Assembly (NCBI RefSeq): GCF_001013905.1
Contig: NZ_LN831790.1
Span: forward strand, 2,108,001 to 2,172,000
Reading direction: 5' to 3'
Length of the DNA stretch: 64,000 nucleotides
Source: Streptomyces leeuwenhoekii
Lineage (GTDB): Bacteria; Actinomycetota; Actinomycetes; Streptomycetales; Streptomycetaceae
The position numbers were made by a program, and so were the translations under genes. The notes under the pieces were generated by a model that saw only the letters and a list, made by a program, of their open reading frames with translations, was not told where the DNA came from and did no database searches. Shown one piece after another: positions 55,195 to 63,993 of this stretch. The stretch's first letter is position 1. The number at the start of each line of letters is the position of its first letter.

Positions 55195-56151
55195 CTATGC
55201 CGGGCCCTCCCCGTCCCCGGTCCGCGCCGGGCACTCCCCGGTGCCCGTCTCCGCCAGCCGTTCGCCGACCCGGGCCGCCGTCTCGCGCAGCCAGATGTGG
55301 GCCGCGTCATGGGTGTGGACCGGGTGCCACCACAGGGCTTCGCGCACCGGTACGGCCTCGTAGGGCGGCTCCACCACGCGTACGGCGGCGACCGGCGCGA
55401 GCAGCCGGGCGAGGCGGGCCTGCACCAGGGCGATCCGCCGGGTGCCGGCCACCAGATGCGGCAGGAGCTGGAAGCTGTCGACGGAGACCTCGACCCGGGG
55501 CTCGATGCCGAGCATCCCGAGCTGGCGCACGGCGGGGGCGTCGTAGGTCCGCTGGTAGGTGACCCACGGCAGCCGCGCCAGGTCCCGCCGGGTGAGCCGG
55601 TCGGCGACGGTCGGATGGCCCTCCGCTACGAGGAAGACCCAGCGGTCCTCGTACAGGTCGGTGGCGGGGAAGTCGCTGATGACGCCGTGCGGCATCAGCA
55701 GCCCGTCGGTGGCGCTCAGCAGCGTGGCGGTGTCGTCGACCACGGTGGGCGGGGTCTGGGTGAAGCGCAGGCGGATGCCGGGGGCCTCCTCGTGTACCAC
55801 GCGGGCGAGCTCGGCGCCGAAGACGGAGACGGCGTAGTCGGAGGCCAGCAGCCGGAACTCGCGGCTCTCCTTCGCCGGATCGAAGTCGGCCTGGCTGGAG
55901 AAGAGGCGTTCCAGCAGGTCGCAGGCGGTGGAGGTGCGGTCCAGGAGGACCTGCCCGAGGGCGGTCAGCTCGTAGTGGCCGCCGACCCGGGCGAGCAGGT
56001 CGTCGTCGAAGTGGCGGCGCAGACGGGCCAGGGCCGCGCTCATGGCGGGCTGGCTGAGGCCGACGCGCTGCCCGGCGCGGGTGACGTTGCGTTCCTCCAG
56101 CAGCGCGCGCAGGGCGACGACGAGGTTGAGATCGAGGCTGGCCAGGTTCAC
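55195..56151 (-). CDS. LysR-family regulator of the aromatic operon (NodD-like)
   Basis: This 318-residue regulator has an HTH (LDLNLVVALRALLEERNVTRAGQRVGLSQPAMSAALARLRRHFDDDLL) and an LTTR effector domain (FRLLASDYAVSVFGAELARVV, LPHGVISDFPATDLYEDRW) resembling NodD-type regulators of aromatic metabolism. GTG 56151 has GGGGAAG upstream. It is divergent from the ring-cleavage operon 152 bp away, where a GTGGAT-N7-ATCCAC element with T-N11-A spacing lies between. It is therefore the probable activator, induced by an aromatic substrate or intermediate. The exact inducer is unknown. Confidence 0.86.
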   Translation of the reverse strand: MNLASLDLNLVVALRALLEERNVTRAGQRVGLSQPAMSAALARLRRHFDDDLLARVGGHYELTALGQVLLDRTSTACDLLERLFSSQADFDPAKESREFRLLASDYAVSVFGAELARVVHEEAPGIRLRFTQTPPTVVDDTATLLSATDGLLMPHGVISDFPATDLYEDRWVFLVAEGHPTVADRLTRRDLARLPWVTYQRTYDAPAVRQLGMLGIEPRVEVSVDSFQLLPHLVAGTRRIALVQARLARLLAPVAAVRVVEPPYEAVPVREALWWHPVHTHDAAHIWLRETAARVGERLAETGTGECPARTGDGEGPA

Positions 56152-56221
56152 GGGACTTCCCCTTGCGGTACGGCGCCGGACAGCGGCGGGTGGATGCCGC
56201 ACCCCGCGTGGCATCAACGCG

Positions 56222-56240
56222 GTGGATACTTATCATCCAC
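56222..56240. promoter_or_regulatory. LysR-type binding site of the aromatic operon
   Basis: GTGGATACTTATCATCCAC is an inverted repeat with 6-bp arms and a T-N11-A core. It lies between the divergent LysR gene and the first catabolic gene, 63 bp before the latter. Confidence 0.65.
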
Positions 56241-56302
56241 GGAATCTATTTCCCTGATCGCGGGTGGCGGGTCCAGATTAGTCACATCGCAATCAGGAGG
56301 AC

Positions 56303-57301
56303 ATGTCCGTGAAACCTGAACCCGCGTCCGCGCTCTTCGCCGGACCGTTCGCCCTCGCCACCCTGTCGGCCCCCGGCGGGCCGGCCTTCCCCGCCCTGGT
56401 CACCCCCGACGGCCGGGCGACCGCCCTCCAGGACGCCCTCGCCGAACCAGGACTGACCATGCGTCAGGTACTGGAGCGATGGGACGAGGTTCTGCCGCGG
56501 CTGCGCGCGCTGGCCGCGGACCCGGGCGCGGAGCGCGAGCCGCTGACGGACTTCCGGGTGCACGCGCCGGTCGAGCCGCGCCAGGTCTTCCAGTCCGGCG
56601 CCAACTACCGCCGGCACGTCATCGACCTGCACGTGGCCCACCGCGCCCCCGGCGACGACCGTCCCGAGGAGGAGCGGCGCGCCGAGGCCGCGGAGATCAT
56701 GGACCGGCGCGCGGCGGAGGACCTGCCGTACGTGTTCATCGGCCTGCCGAGCGCCCTCACCGGCCCGTACGACGACGTGGTGCTGCCCGCGTGGGCGGAC
56801 AAGCCCGACTGGGAGCTGGAGCTGGCGGCCGTGATCGGCCGGCCCGCCCACCGGGTCACGGTCGAGGAGGCCCTGGAGTACGTCGCCGGTTACACGATCG
56901 CCAACGACCTGACCGACCGGGCCACCGTCTTCCGCCGGGACATGCCGCAGATCGGCACCGACTGGCTGCGCAGCAAGAACGCTCCCGGCTTCACCCCGCT
57001 CGGCCCCTGGATCGTGCCCAAGGAGTCGATCGCGGACCCCGGTGACCTGCGGCTGACGCTGAAGCTGAACGGCGAGACCATGCAGGACGAGTCCACCAAG
57101 GACATGATCTTCGACGTGGCGCGCATGGTGTCCTACGCCTCGCAGACCGCCCGCCTGCTCCCCGGCGACCTGGTGCTCACCGGCAGCCCGGCCGGCAACG
57201 GCATGCACTGGGGACGGCTGCTGCGCGACGGCGACGTCATGGACGCCGCCATCACCGGGCTCGGCACCCAGCGCACCCGCTGTGTGGCGGAGGCGTCATG
57301 A
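56303..57301 (+). CDS. Fumarylacetoacetate hydrolase (FAH) family protein
   Basis: This 332-residue FAH-fold enzyme has sequence features QVFQSGANYRRHVIDLHVAH, DWELELAAVIGRPAHRVTVEEALEYVAGYTIANDLTDR, and the acidic metal-binding residues in ELELAAVIG and DLTDRATVF. Typical reactions are C-C hydrolysis, decarboxylation or hydration of ring-cleavage products. The precise step cannot be told from sequence. ATG 56303 has AGGAGG 6 nt upstream. It is the first gene of the ring-cleavage operon and overlaps the cyclase gene by 4 nt. Confidence 0.84.
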   Translation: MSVKPEPASALFAGPFALATLSAPGGPAFPALVTPDGRATALQDALAEPGLTMRQVLERWDEVLPRLRALAADPGAEREPLTDFRVHAPVEPRQVFQSGANYRRHVIDLHVAHRAPGDDRPEEERRAEAAEIMDRRAAEDLPYVFIGLPSALTGPYDDVVLPAWADKPDWELELAAVIGRPAHRVTVEEALEYVAGYTIANDLTDRATVFRRDMPQIGTDWLRSKNAPGFTPLGPWIVPKESIADPGDLRLTLKLNGETMQDESTKDMIFDVARMVSYASQTARLLPGDLVLTGSPAGNGMHWGRLLRDGDVMDAAITGLGTQRTRCVAEAS

Positions 57302-58263
57302 CGCTCGACCGCGACGACCCCGAGGGCGCGATCGCCGAGGCCGCCAAGGCGTACTCGAACTGGGGCCGCTGGGGCGAGGACGACGTGCTCGGCACCCTCA
57401 ACTTCCTCGACGAGGCCAAGCGCCGCGAGGGCGCCGCGCTGATCCGGCGGGGCGTCAGCTTCTCCCTGTCCCAGCGCTTCGACATGAACGGCCCGCAGAA
57501 GGGCTGGCGGCGGCGGACCAACCCGGTGCACACCATGCTGGACACCGGCACCGACGCCGCCCTCGGCCACCAGGGCTTCCCGCACGGTCTGGGCGGCGCC
57601 GACGACGTGATCGCGATGCCGTTGCAGTGCTCCACCCAGTGGGACGGCCTCGGGCACATCTTCGACCACGGCAAGGCGTGGAACGGCCGCCCCGCGGAGA
57701 AGGTCGTCACCTCCGACGGCGACCTGGTCACCGGCATCGAGCACATGGCCCCGCACGTCGCCGGACGCGGCGTGCTGCTGGACGTGGGCCGCGTGTTCGG
57801 CGAGGGCGGGGGCGAGCTGCCCGACGCGTTCGCGATCACCGAGGAGCACCTCACCGCGACCGCCGAGGCGCACGGGGTGACCGTGGGCCGCGGCGACATC
57901 GTCCTGGTCCGCACCGGGCAGCTCACCCGGGCCCGCCGCGACGGCTGGGGCGACTACGCCGGCGGCCCGGCGCCCGGCCTGTCCTTCACCACCGCCGGCT
58001 GGCTGCACGGCACGGAGATCGCCGCGATAGCCACCGACACCTGGGGCTTCGAGGTGCGGCCCAACGAGTTCGAGCACGCCTTCCAGCCGCTGCACCAGGT
58101 CGCCATCCCCCACATCGGGCTGCTCATCGGCGAGATGTGGGACCTGGACGCGCTGGCCGAGGACTGCGCGACCGACGGCGCCTACGCGTTCTGGCTCACC
58201 GCCGCTCCCCTGCCCATCACCGGCGCGGTCGGCTCGCCCGTCAACCCGATCGCCGTCAAGTAG
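57298..58263 (+). CDS. Cyclase family protein (kynurenine-formamidase-like)
   Basis: This 321-residue protein has the metal-dependent cyclase/amidohydrolase pattern: GTLNFLDEAKRREGAALIRRG, the His/Asp-rich STQWDGLGHIFDHGKAWNG (HxxxDxxxH-like) and VLVRTGQLTRARR. Members hydrolyse formamides or lactones, or catalyse cyclisation. It lies directly behind the first FAH-family gene with an ATGA overlap and ahead of a flavin monooxygenase, so it probably acts on a ring-derived lactone or amide. The role is inferred. Confidence 0.8.
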   Translation: MTLDRDDPEGAIAEAAKAYSNWGRWGEDDVLGTLNFLDEAKRREGAALIRRGVSFSLSQRFDMNGPQKGWRRRTNPVHTMLDTGTDAALGHQGFPHGLGGADDVIAMPLQCSTQWDGLGHIFDHGKAWNGRPAEKVVTSDGDLVTGIEHMAPHVAGRGVLLDVGRVFGEGGGELPDAFAITEEHLTATAEAHGVTVGRGDIVLVRTGQLTRARRDGWGDYAGGPAPGLSFTTAGWLHGTEIAAIATDTWGFEVRPNEFEHAFQPLHQVAIPHIGLLIGEMWDLDALAEDCATDGAYAFWLTAAPLPITGAVGSPVNPIAVK

Positions 58264-58288
58264 CACGCGGAACGAGGGAGTTCCCCCC

Positions 58289-59419
58289 ATGACCCAACCC
58301 CGCACGGTCCTCGTCATCGGCGGCGGCGCGGCCGGCAACGCCGTGACGATCCTGCTGCGCCGCGCCGGCCTGTCCGTGGACCTGATCGAGGCCAAGGACG
58401 ACTGGAACGCCACCGCCGGCTCCGGCATCACCCTCCAGGGCAACGCCCTGCGCGTGCTGCGCGAACTCGGGGTGTGGGAGCGGATCGAGGCGTCCGGCTA
58501 CGCCTTCGGCTCGGTCGGCATCACCGCCCCCGACGGCACCGTCCTGCACGTCCAGGACGACCTGCGCTCCGGTGGCGACGACCTGCCCGCGACCGTCGGC
58601 ATGCAGCGCCCCCGGCTCCAGCAGATCCTCATCGACGCCGTCCGGGCCAGCGGCGCCTCGGTGCGGCTCGGCACCCGCGCCGAGTCGCTGGACCAGGACG
58701 CCGACGGCGTCGACGTCCGGTTCACCGACGGCACCGAGGGCCGCTACGACCTGGTGGTCGCCGCCGACGGCCTCAGCTCGGCCACCCGCGCCGCCATCGG
58801 CATCACGGCCAGGCCCGAGCCGACCGGCATGGCCATCTGGCGCGTCGCCGCGCCGCGCCCGGCCGGGGTGGTGCGCACCGATGTCGCCTACGGCGGCACC
58901 GCCTACATCGCCGGCTACTGCCCCACCAGCGAGGACACGATCTACGCGTACGTCGTCGAGGCCAACCGCGACCGCGCCTCGATACCGCCGGAGACCTACG
59001 CCGCCGAGATGCGGCGCCTGGCCTCGGCCTACGGCGGCTTCTGGCCGGAGATCACCGCGCACATCACCGACCCGGCGAAGGTGAACTACACCTGGTTCGA
59101 CCGGATGCTCGTCGAGGGCTCCTGGCACCGGGGCCGCGTGGTCCTCGCGGGCGACGCCGCCCACTGCTGCCCGCCCACCCTCGCCCAGGGCGCCGCGCTG
59201 TCCCTGGAGGACGCGCTCGTGCTCGCCGGGATGCTGACCACCTCCGCCACCTGGGACGACGCGCTGTTCCAGGCGTACTACGAGCGGCGGATACGGCGCG
59301 TGCGCCCGGTCGTGGAGGCGTCCGTGCAGATCGGGCGCTGGCAACTCGACGGCGTGCGCGACGCCGACGTCCCCGGCCTGATGGGCCGCACCATGGCGAT
59401 GCTGAGGGAGCTGCCGTGA
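58289..59419 (+). CDS. FAD-dependent aromatic monooxygenase (PHBH type)
   Basis: This 376-residue flavin monooxygenase has VLVIGGGAAGNAVTILLRRAGL (FAD dinucleotide motif), ITLQGNALRVLRELG, DLVVAADGLSSATRAA and the ribityl-binding VVLAGDAAHCCPPTLAQGAALSLEDA. Such enzymes hydroxylate aromatic rings using NAD(P)H, preparing them for ring cleavage. The 376-residue length matches the salicylate/3-hydroxybenzoate hydroxylase group. GGAACGAGGGAG lies upstream of ATG 58289, and its stop overlaps the next start (GTGA). Confidence 0.86.
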   Translation: MTQPRTVLVIGGGAAGNAVTILLRRAGLSVDLIEAKDDWNATAGSGITLQGNALRVLRELGVWERIEASGYAFGSVGITAPDGTVLHVQDDLRSGGDDLPATVGMQRPRLQQILIDAVRASGASVRLGTRAESLDQDADGVDVRFTDGTEGRYDLVVAADGLSSATRAAIGITARPEPTGMAIWRVAAPRPAGVVRTDVAYGGTAYIAGYCPTSEDTIYAYVVEANRDRASIPPETYAAEMRRLASAYGGFWPEITAHITDPAKVNYTWFDRMLVEGSWHRGRVVLAGDAAHCCPPTLAQGAALSLEDALVLAGMLTTSATWDDALFQAYYERRIRRVRPVVEASVQIGRWQLDGVRDADVPGLMGRTMAMLRELP

Positions 59420-60420
59420 CCACGCCCACGATCGACGTGCACGCCCACGTCCTGCTGCCCGCCGTCGAGGCGCTCGTGGCCGGCCTGCCCGGCCACGCCG
59501 AGGCCAGGGAGCTCGACGCCCGCCGCAACGGCCCCGCGGCCCTCGCCGTGAACGGGCCCATGGTGGGCGAGCGCGTCCCGAGGCTGACCGACCCGGCCGT
59601 GCGCCTGGCCGCGATGGACGCCCAGGGCGTGGACGTGCAACTGGTCAGCCCGTCGCCGTCGCACTACCACTACTGGGCCGACGAGGAGACCGCCCGGAAG
59701 GTGTACCGGCTCGCCAACGAGGCGACGGCCGCGCACTGTTCGGCCGCCCCCGACCGGCTGCGCGGCCTGGGCCTGGTCCCGCTCCAGCACCCGGACCTCG
59801 CGGTGCGGGCTCTCGAACACGCGCTGGAGCAGGGCCTGCTGGGCGTGGAGGTCTCCAGCCACGCCCCCGGACGGGAACTGTCCGACCCGGCCTACGAGCC
59901 GCTCTGGTCACGGGCCGAGGAGACCGGCGCCCTCGTCTTCCTGCACCCCTTCGGGTGCACGCTGGACGAGCGCCTGGACCGGTGGTACCTGTCCAACACC
60001 GTCGGCCAGCCCACCGAGAACGCCGTCGCCCTGTCGCATCTGATCTTCTCCGGGACTCTGGACCGCCACCCCGGCCTGAAGCTGATCGCCGCGCACGGCG
60101 GCGGCTACCTGCCCACCCACATCGGCCGCTCCGACCACGCCTGGTCGGCCCGCTCCGACGCGGGCGCCGGCTGCGCCCACCTGCCCAGCAGCTACCTCAA
60201 GCGGCTGTACTTCGACTCCCTCGTCCACGACCCGCACGTCCTGCGGGAGCTGATCCGGGTGGCGGGCGCGGACCGGGTGCTGCTCGGCTCCGACTTCCCC
60301 TTCGACATGGGGACCGAGGATCCGCTCGGCGCGCTGCGCGCCGCGCGGCTGTCCGACGCCGACTTCGACGCCGTACGCGGCGGGAACGCCGCCACCCTCC
60401 TGACGGAAGGACTGTCCTGA
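59416..60420 (+). CDS. Amidohydrolase family protein (decarboxylase/ACMSD-like)
   Basis: This 334-residue TIM-barrel metal enzyme has the metal motif HAH at residues 9-11 (IDVHAHVLLP), with LVFLHPFGCTLDE, IAAHGGGYLPTHIGR and RVLLGSDFPFDMG supplying the other His and Asp ligands. The family includes ACMSD-like decarboxylases of aromatic acids and resorcylate decarboxylases. A decarboxylation before or after ring opening is plausible. GTG 59416 overlaps the monooxygenase stop by 4 nt; the stop overlaps the next ATG by one base. Confidence 0.83.
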   Translation: MTTPTIDVHAHVLLPAVEALVAGLPGHAEARELDARRNGPAALAVNGPMVGERVPRLTDPAVRLAAMDAQGVDVQLVSPSPSHYHYWADEETARKVYRLANEATAAHCSAAPDRLRGLGLVPLQHPDLAVRALEHALEQGLLGVEVSSHAPGRELSDPAYEPLWSRAEETGALVFLHPFGCTLDERLDRWYLSNTVGQPTENAVALSHLIFSGTLDRHPGLKLIAAHGGGYLPTHIGRSDHAWSARSDAGAGCAHLPSSYLKRLYFDSLVHDPHVLRELIRVAGADRVLLGSDFPFDMGTEDPLGALRAARLSDADFDAVRGGNAATLLTEGLS

Positions 60421-61352
60421 TGCGCCTGCTCACCCACCTGCGGCACGTCGACCTCGCCGTGCCCGACTACGACAAGCAGCTCGACTTCTACGCGGGCGTC
60501 TGGGGCCTGACCAAGGTCGCCGAGGACTCCGGCATCGCCTTCCTGGCCGCCGAGGGCTCGCCCGAGCAGTACGTCGTCCGGCTGCGCAAGGCCGGGGAGA
60601 AGCGCCTGGACCTCGTCTCGTACGGGGCCGCGAGCGCGGCCGACGTGGACACCCTCGCCGAGCGGCTCCTGGCCGGCGGCGTCCAGCTCATCTCCCGGCC
60701 GGGCCGGGTCGACACCCCCGGCGGCGGCTACGGCTTCCGCTTCTTCGACGTCGACGGCCGCACCATCGAGGTCTCCGCCGACGTCGAGGTCCGGCAGCAC
60801 CGCAAGATCGAGGAGAAGGAGTCGATCCCGGTCAAGCTGTCCCACGTCGTCCTCAACTCACCCGACCTGAACCGCACGCGGGAGTGGTACGAGCGCCACC
60901 TCGGCTTCGCGCTCTCCGACACGCTCAGCTCGCCGCACATGGGCGAGGTCATGCACTTCATGCGGATCAGCAACCAGCACCACTCGATGGCGCTGGCCAA
61001 GGGCCCGCACACCTCCCTGCACCACATCTCCTTCGAGATGCGCGGCATCGACGAGTACATGCGCGGCTCCGGCCGGGTCATCCGGGCCGGCTACCGGAAG
61101 ATCTGGGGTCCGGGCCGGCACATGGCGGGCGACAACACGTTCACCTACTTCCTCGACCCGCACGGCAACACCGTCGAGTACACCACCGAGCTGGAACTGC
61201 TCGACGAGGACACCTGGCACCCCCACGTCTACGACTTCTCCCAGCCCGAGGTCACCGACCAGTGGGGCACCGCCAACCCGATGAACGAGCTGGTCGCCAA
61301 GGAGTCGTTCAACGACCCCGACCGCGGCGTGTTCGTCGCCCCGCCGGTCTGA
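60420..61352 (+). CDS. Extradiol ring-cleavage dioxygenase (VOC superfamily, type I)
   Basis: This 310-residue two-domain vicinal-oxygen-chelate protein opens a catechol ring meta to the hydroxyls using Fe(II). The N-terminal repeat (HLRHVDLAVPDYDKQLDFYAGVWGLTKVAED) and the C-terminal repeat (LSHVVLNSPDLNRTREWYERHLGFA) both show the VOC fold. The iron triad is His142 (LSHVV), His202 or 201 (LHHISF) and Glu253 (NTVEYTTE). ATG 60420 overlaps the previous stop (TGATG). It defines this as a meta-cleavage pathway. Confidence 0.88.
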   Translation: MRLLTHLRHVDLAVPDYDKQLDFYAGVWGLTKVAEDSGIAFLAAEGSPEQYVVRLRKAGEKRLDLVSYGAASAADVDTLAERLLAGGVQLISRPGRVDTPGGGYGFRFFDVDGRTIEVSADVEVRQHRKIEEKESIPVKLSHVVLNSPDLNRTREWYERHLGFALSDTLSSPHMGEVMHFMRISNQHHSMALAKGPHTSLHHISFEMRGIDEYMRGSGRVIRAGYRKIWGPGRHMAGDNTFTYFLDPHGNTVEYTTELELLDEDTWHPHVYDFSQPEVTDQWGTANPMNELVAKESFNDPDRGVFVAPPV

Positions 61353-61476
61353 GCGACCGCCCGCACCCCGGGGGGCACGGCGGCGCTGCCCGTCGCCCTG
61401 ACGCACACCGCCGCGCCCCCGGCCCCGGCGGCACGTCCCCTCGGCCGCCCCGCCCACCCCCTCCAGGAGCCGCACC

Positions 61477-62448
61477 ATGCGTTTCGCCGCGTACGAGCAT
61501 CGCCACCGCACCCGGGTGGCCGTCGTGGAAGAGGACGGCACGCTCTGTCCGCTGCCCGGCGTCGCCTCCCTCACCGACCTGCTCGCGCAGGCCGACGGCC
61601 TGCCCGGGCTGCTCGCCGCCGGTGCGGCGGCCCTCGACGTGCCGCCCGGCCCGCACGTCTCCCAGGTGCGGCTGCTGCCCCCGCTCGAGCCCGCGTCCGT
61701 CCGGGACTTCGTCACCTTCGAGGAACACGTCGAGGGTGTGCGACGGTCGGTGGACGGCGTGTCCGGCGTGCCCGAGCAGTGGTACGCGGCGCCCACCTTC
61801 TACTTCACCAACCCGCACGCGGTCTACGGTCACGGCGACGAGGTTCCCGTGCCGCCCGGCTCGGCCGTGCTCGACTTCGAACTCGAAGTGGGCGCCGTCA
61901 TCGGGCGCGAGGGCCGCGACCTCACCCCCGAGCGGGCCCGCGACCACATCGTCGGCTACACCGTCTTCAACGACTGGTCCGCGCGCGATCTGCAGTCGGC
62001 GGAGATGAAGGTCGGCCTCGGCCCCTGCAAGGGCAAGGACACCGCCACCACCCTCGGCCCCTACCTCGTCACCGCCGACGAGCTGGAGCCGTACCGCGAC
62101 GGCGAGGGCTTCCTGCGCCTGGCGCTGAGGGCCGAGGTCAACGGCCGGGTGGTCGGCGAGGACCTGCTGTCCAACATGAGCTGGACCTTCGAGGAGATGA
62201 CCGCCTACGCCTCCCGCGGCACCCGCGTCGTGCCCGGCGATGTGCTCGGCTCCGGTACCTGCGGCAACGGCGGCTGCCTCGCCGAGCTGTGGGGCCGGCG
62301 CGGCGAGCGGACCCCGCCGCCGCTGAAGCCCGGCGACACCGTCAGCCTCACCGTCGAGGGCATCGGCACCCTCCGCAACACCGTCGTCCCCGGCGCCGAG
62401 CCCGTCCCCCTGCCGGCCGGCCGGCGTCGCAGCCGGGAGCGGCCGTGA
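61477..62448 (+). CDS. Fumarylacetoacetate hydrolase (FAH) family protein
   Basis: This is a 323-residue second FAH-family member of the operon. The features YFTNPHAVYGHGDEVPVP, LDFELEVGAVIGREGRDLTPE, GYTVFNDWSARDLQ and GDVLGSGTCGNGGCLAEL are family landmarks, with metal ligands in ELEVGAVIG and the DWSARD region. It likely processes the ring-cleavage product (hydrolase, hydratase or decarboxylase). ATG 61477 follows CCAGGAGCC. A 124-bp gap from the dioxygenase breaks the tight coupling and could hold a weak promoter. Its stop overlaps the next gene by 4 nt. Confidence 0.84.
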   Translation: MRFAAYEHRHRTRVAVVEEDGTLCPLPGVASLTDLLAQADGLPGLLAAGAAALDVPPGPHVSQVRLLPPLEPASVRDFVTFEEHVEGVRRSVDGVSGVPEQWYAAPTFYFTNPHAVYGHGDEVPVPPGSAVLDFELEVGAVIGREGRDLTPERARDHIVGYTVFNDWSARDLQSAEMKVGLGPCKGKDTATTLGPYLVTADELEPYRDGEGFLRLALRAEVNGRVVGEDLLSNMSWTFEEMTAYASRGTRVVPGDVLGSGTCGNGGCLAELWGRRGERTPPPLKPGDTVSLTVEGIGTLRNTVVPGAEPVPLPAGRRRSRERP

Positions 62449-63203
62449 GCGATCTGCACCCCAAGCGGCTGCTGGGCAAGGTCGTCGTCGTCACGGGTGC
62501 GGCCCGCGGCCAGGGCGCCGCCGAGGCGGAGGCCCTGACCCGGGAGGGCGCCCGCGTCATCGCCACCGACGTCCGCGAGGCGCCCGGCTGCCGCCGCCTC
62601 GACGTCACCAGCGAGCGGGAGTGGGCCGAACTCGCCGCCGGGCTGGAGGAGTCGTACGGGCAGGTGCACGGCCTGGTCAACAACGCGGGCGTCACCTGGC
62701 GGGCCCGCGTCGGCGCCGTGCGCCCCGAGGACATGGCCCGCATCCACGCGGTCAACGTCACCGGCCCCCTGCTCGGCATCCAGCACCTCACGCCGCTCAT
62801 GCCGCCCGGCTCCTCCATCGTGAACATCGGCTCCTCGGCTGCCCTCACCGCCCACTACCCGGTCGCCTACACCACCAGCAAGTGGGCGCTGCGGGGCCTG
62901 TCGAGGACGGCCGCCCTGGAGCTGGGCCCGCGCGGCATCCGCGTCAACACGATCCACCCCGGCTACATCGAGACCGAGATGACCGCCTCCGCCGCGCCCG
63001 CCTTCCGCGAGGCCAACGTCCGCGAAACCCCGCTGGGCCGCACCGGCACGGTGGACGAGGTCGCCCCGCTGGTGGTCTTCCTGCTGTCGGACGAGTCGTC
63101 GTTCATCACCGGCGCCGAGATCCCCGTCGACGGCGGCCTCACGGCGCACGGCGGCGTCAAGTCCGTCTCCGACGCCCTGGCGGACACGGAGGCGCGGGGA
63201 TGA
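62445..63203 (+). CDS. SDR-family oxidoreductase
   Basis: This 252-residue short-chain dehydrogenase has the Rossmann motif VVVTGAARGQGAAEAEAL, NNAG, and catalytic Ser, Tyr and Lys in NIGSSAALTAHYPVAYTTSKWA, with HPGYIETEM. It oxidises or reduces an alcohol/ketone of the pathway. GTG 62445 overlaps the FAH stop (GTGA). Confidence 0.87.
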   Translation: MSDLHPKRLLGKVVVVTGAARGQGAAEAEALTREGARVIATDVREAPGCRRLDVTSEREWAELAAGLEESYGQVHGLVNNAGVTWRARVGAVRPEDMARIHAVNVTGPLLGIQHLTPLMPPGSSIVNIGSSAALTAHYPVAYTTSKWALRGLSRTAALELGPRGIRVNTIHPGYIETEMTASAAPAFREANVRETPLGRTGTVDEVAPLVVFLLSDESSFITGAEIPVDGGLTAHGGVKSVSDALADTEARG

Positions 63204-63979
63204 GACGGCTCGAAGGGAAGGTGGCGCTGATCTCGGGCACCGCCCGCGGCCAGGGCCGGGCCGCCGCCCTGCGGTTCGCCGCCGAGGGCGCCCTCGTCGT
63301 CGGCGGCGACCTGCGGCACGAGGAGGCGGTGGAGACCCAGCGGCTCATCGCCCACGAGGGCGGCACCGCGCTCACCCCCGGCCCCTTGGACGTCACCGAC
63401 GAGGCGTCGGTACGGGCCTGGGTGGAGGAGGCCGCCGACGCGTTCGGCGGTATCGACATCGTCTACGCCAACGCGGGCGCCGTCCGCTTCGGGGCCATAG
63501 ACGCGCAGCCCTACGAGGACTTCTCCTTCACCCTGCGCGCCGAGCTGGACTCGGTGTGGCTGACCGTCCGGGCGGCCTGGTCGCACCTGGTGCGCAGCCG
63601 CGGCTGCGTCCTCACCGTCGGCTCGACGGCCGGACTGACCGGCTCGCTCACCAACCGGCGTACCGCGCACTCCGCCTCCAAGGGCGCGGTCATCGCGCTG
63701 ACCCGCCAGCTCGCGGCGGAAGGCGCCCCGTACGGCGTCCGCGCCAACTGCGTCAGCCCCGGAATGATCGACACCGAGGGCTCCCGCGGGGATCTGCTCG
63801 CCGAGGACCACCCGATGCGTGAGATCGCCCGCCACATCCCCCTCGGCCGGGTCGGACAGCCCGACGACGTGGTCGCCGCGGCCGTCTTCCTCGCCTCCGA
63901 CGAGGCCGCGTACATCACCGGCGCCAACCTCGTCGTCGACGGCGGCTGGTCCGCCGTGCTGCCCGGCGCCACCACCTGA
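63200..63979 (+). CDS. SDR-family oxidoreductase
   Basis: This is a 259-residue second short-chain dehydrogenase. ALISGTARGQGRAAALRFA is the nucleotide-binding motif. The catalytic block is VGSTAGLTGS...AHSASKGAVIAL, where the position normally Tyr is His or Ser (TAHSASKGA), so the Tyr of YxxxK appears replaced by His. This may alter or abolish standard SDR chemistry. ATG 63200 overlaps the preceding stop. Confidence 0.84.
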   Translation: MRRLEGKVALISGTARGQGRAAALRFAAEGALVVGGDLRHEEAVETQRLIAHEGGTALTPGPLDVTDEASVRAWVEEAADAFGGIDIVYANAGAVRFGAIDAQPYEDFSFTLRAELDSVWLTVRAAWSHLVRSRGCVLTVGSTAGLTGSLTNRRTAHSASKGAVIALTRQLAAEGAPYGVRANCVSPGMIDTEGSRGDLLAEDHPMREIARHIPLGRVGQPDDVVAAAVFLASDEAAYITGANLVVDGGWSAVLPGATT

Positions 63980-63993
63980 AAGGACAACCGCAC

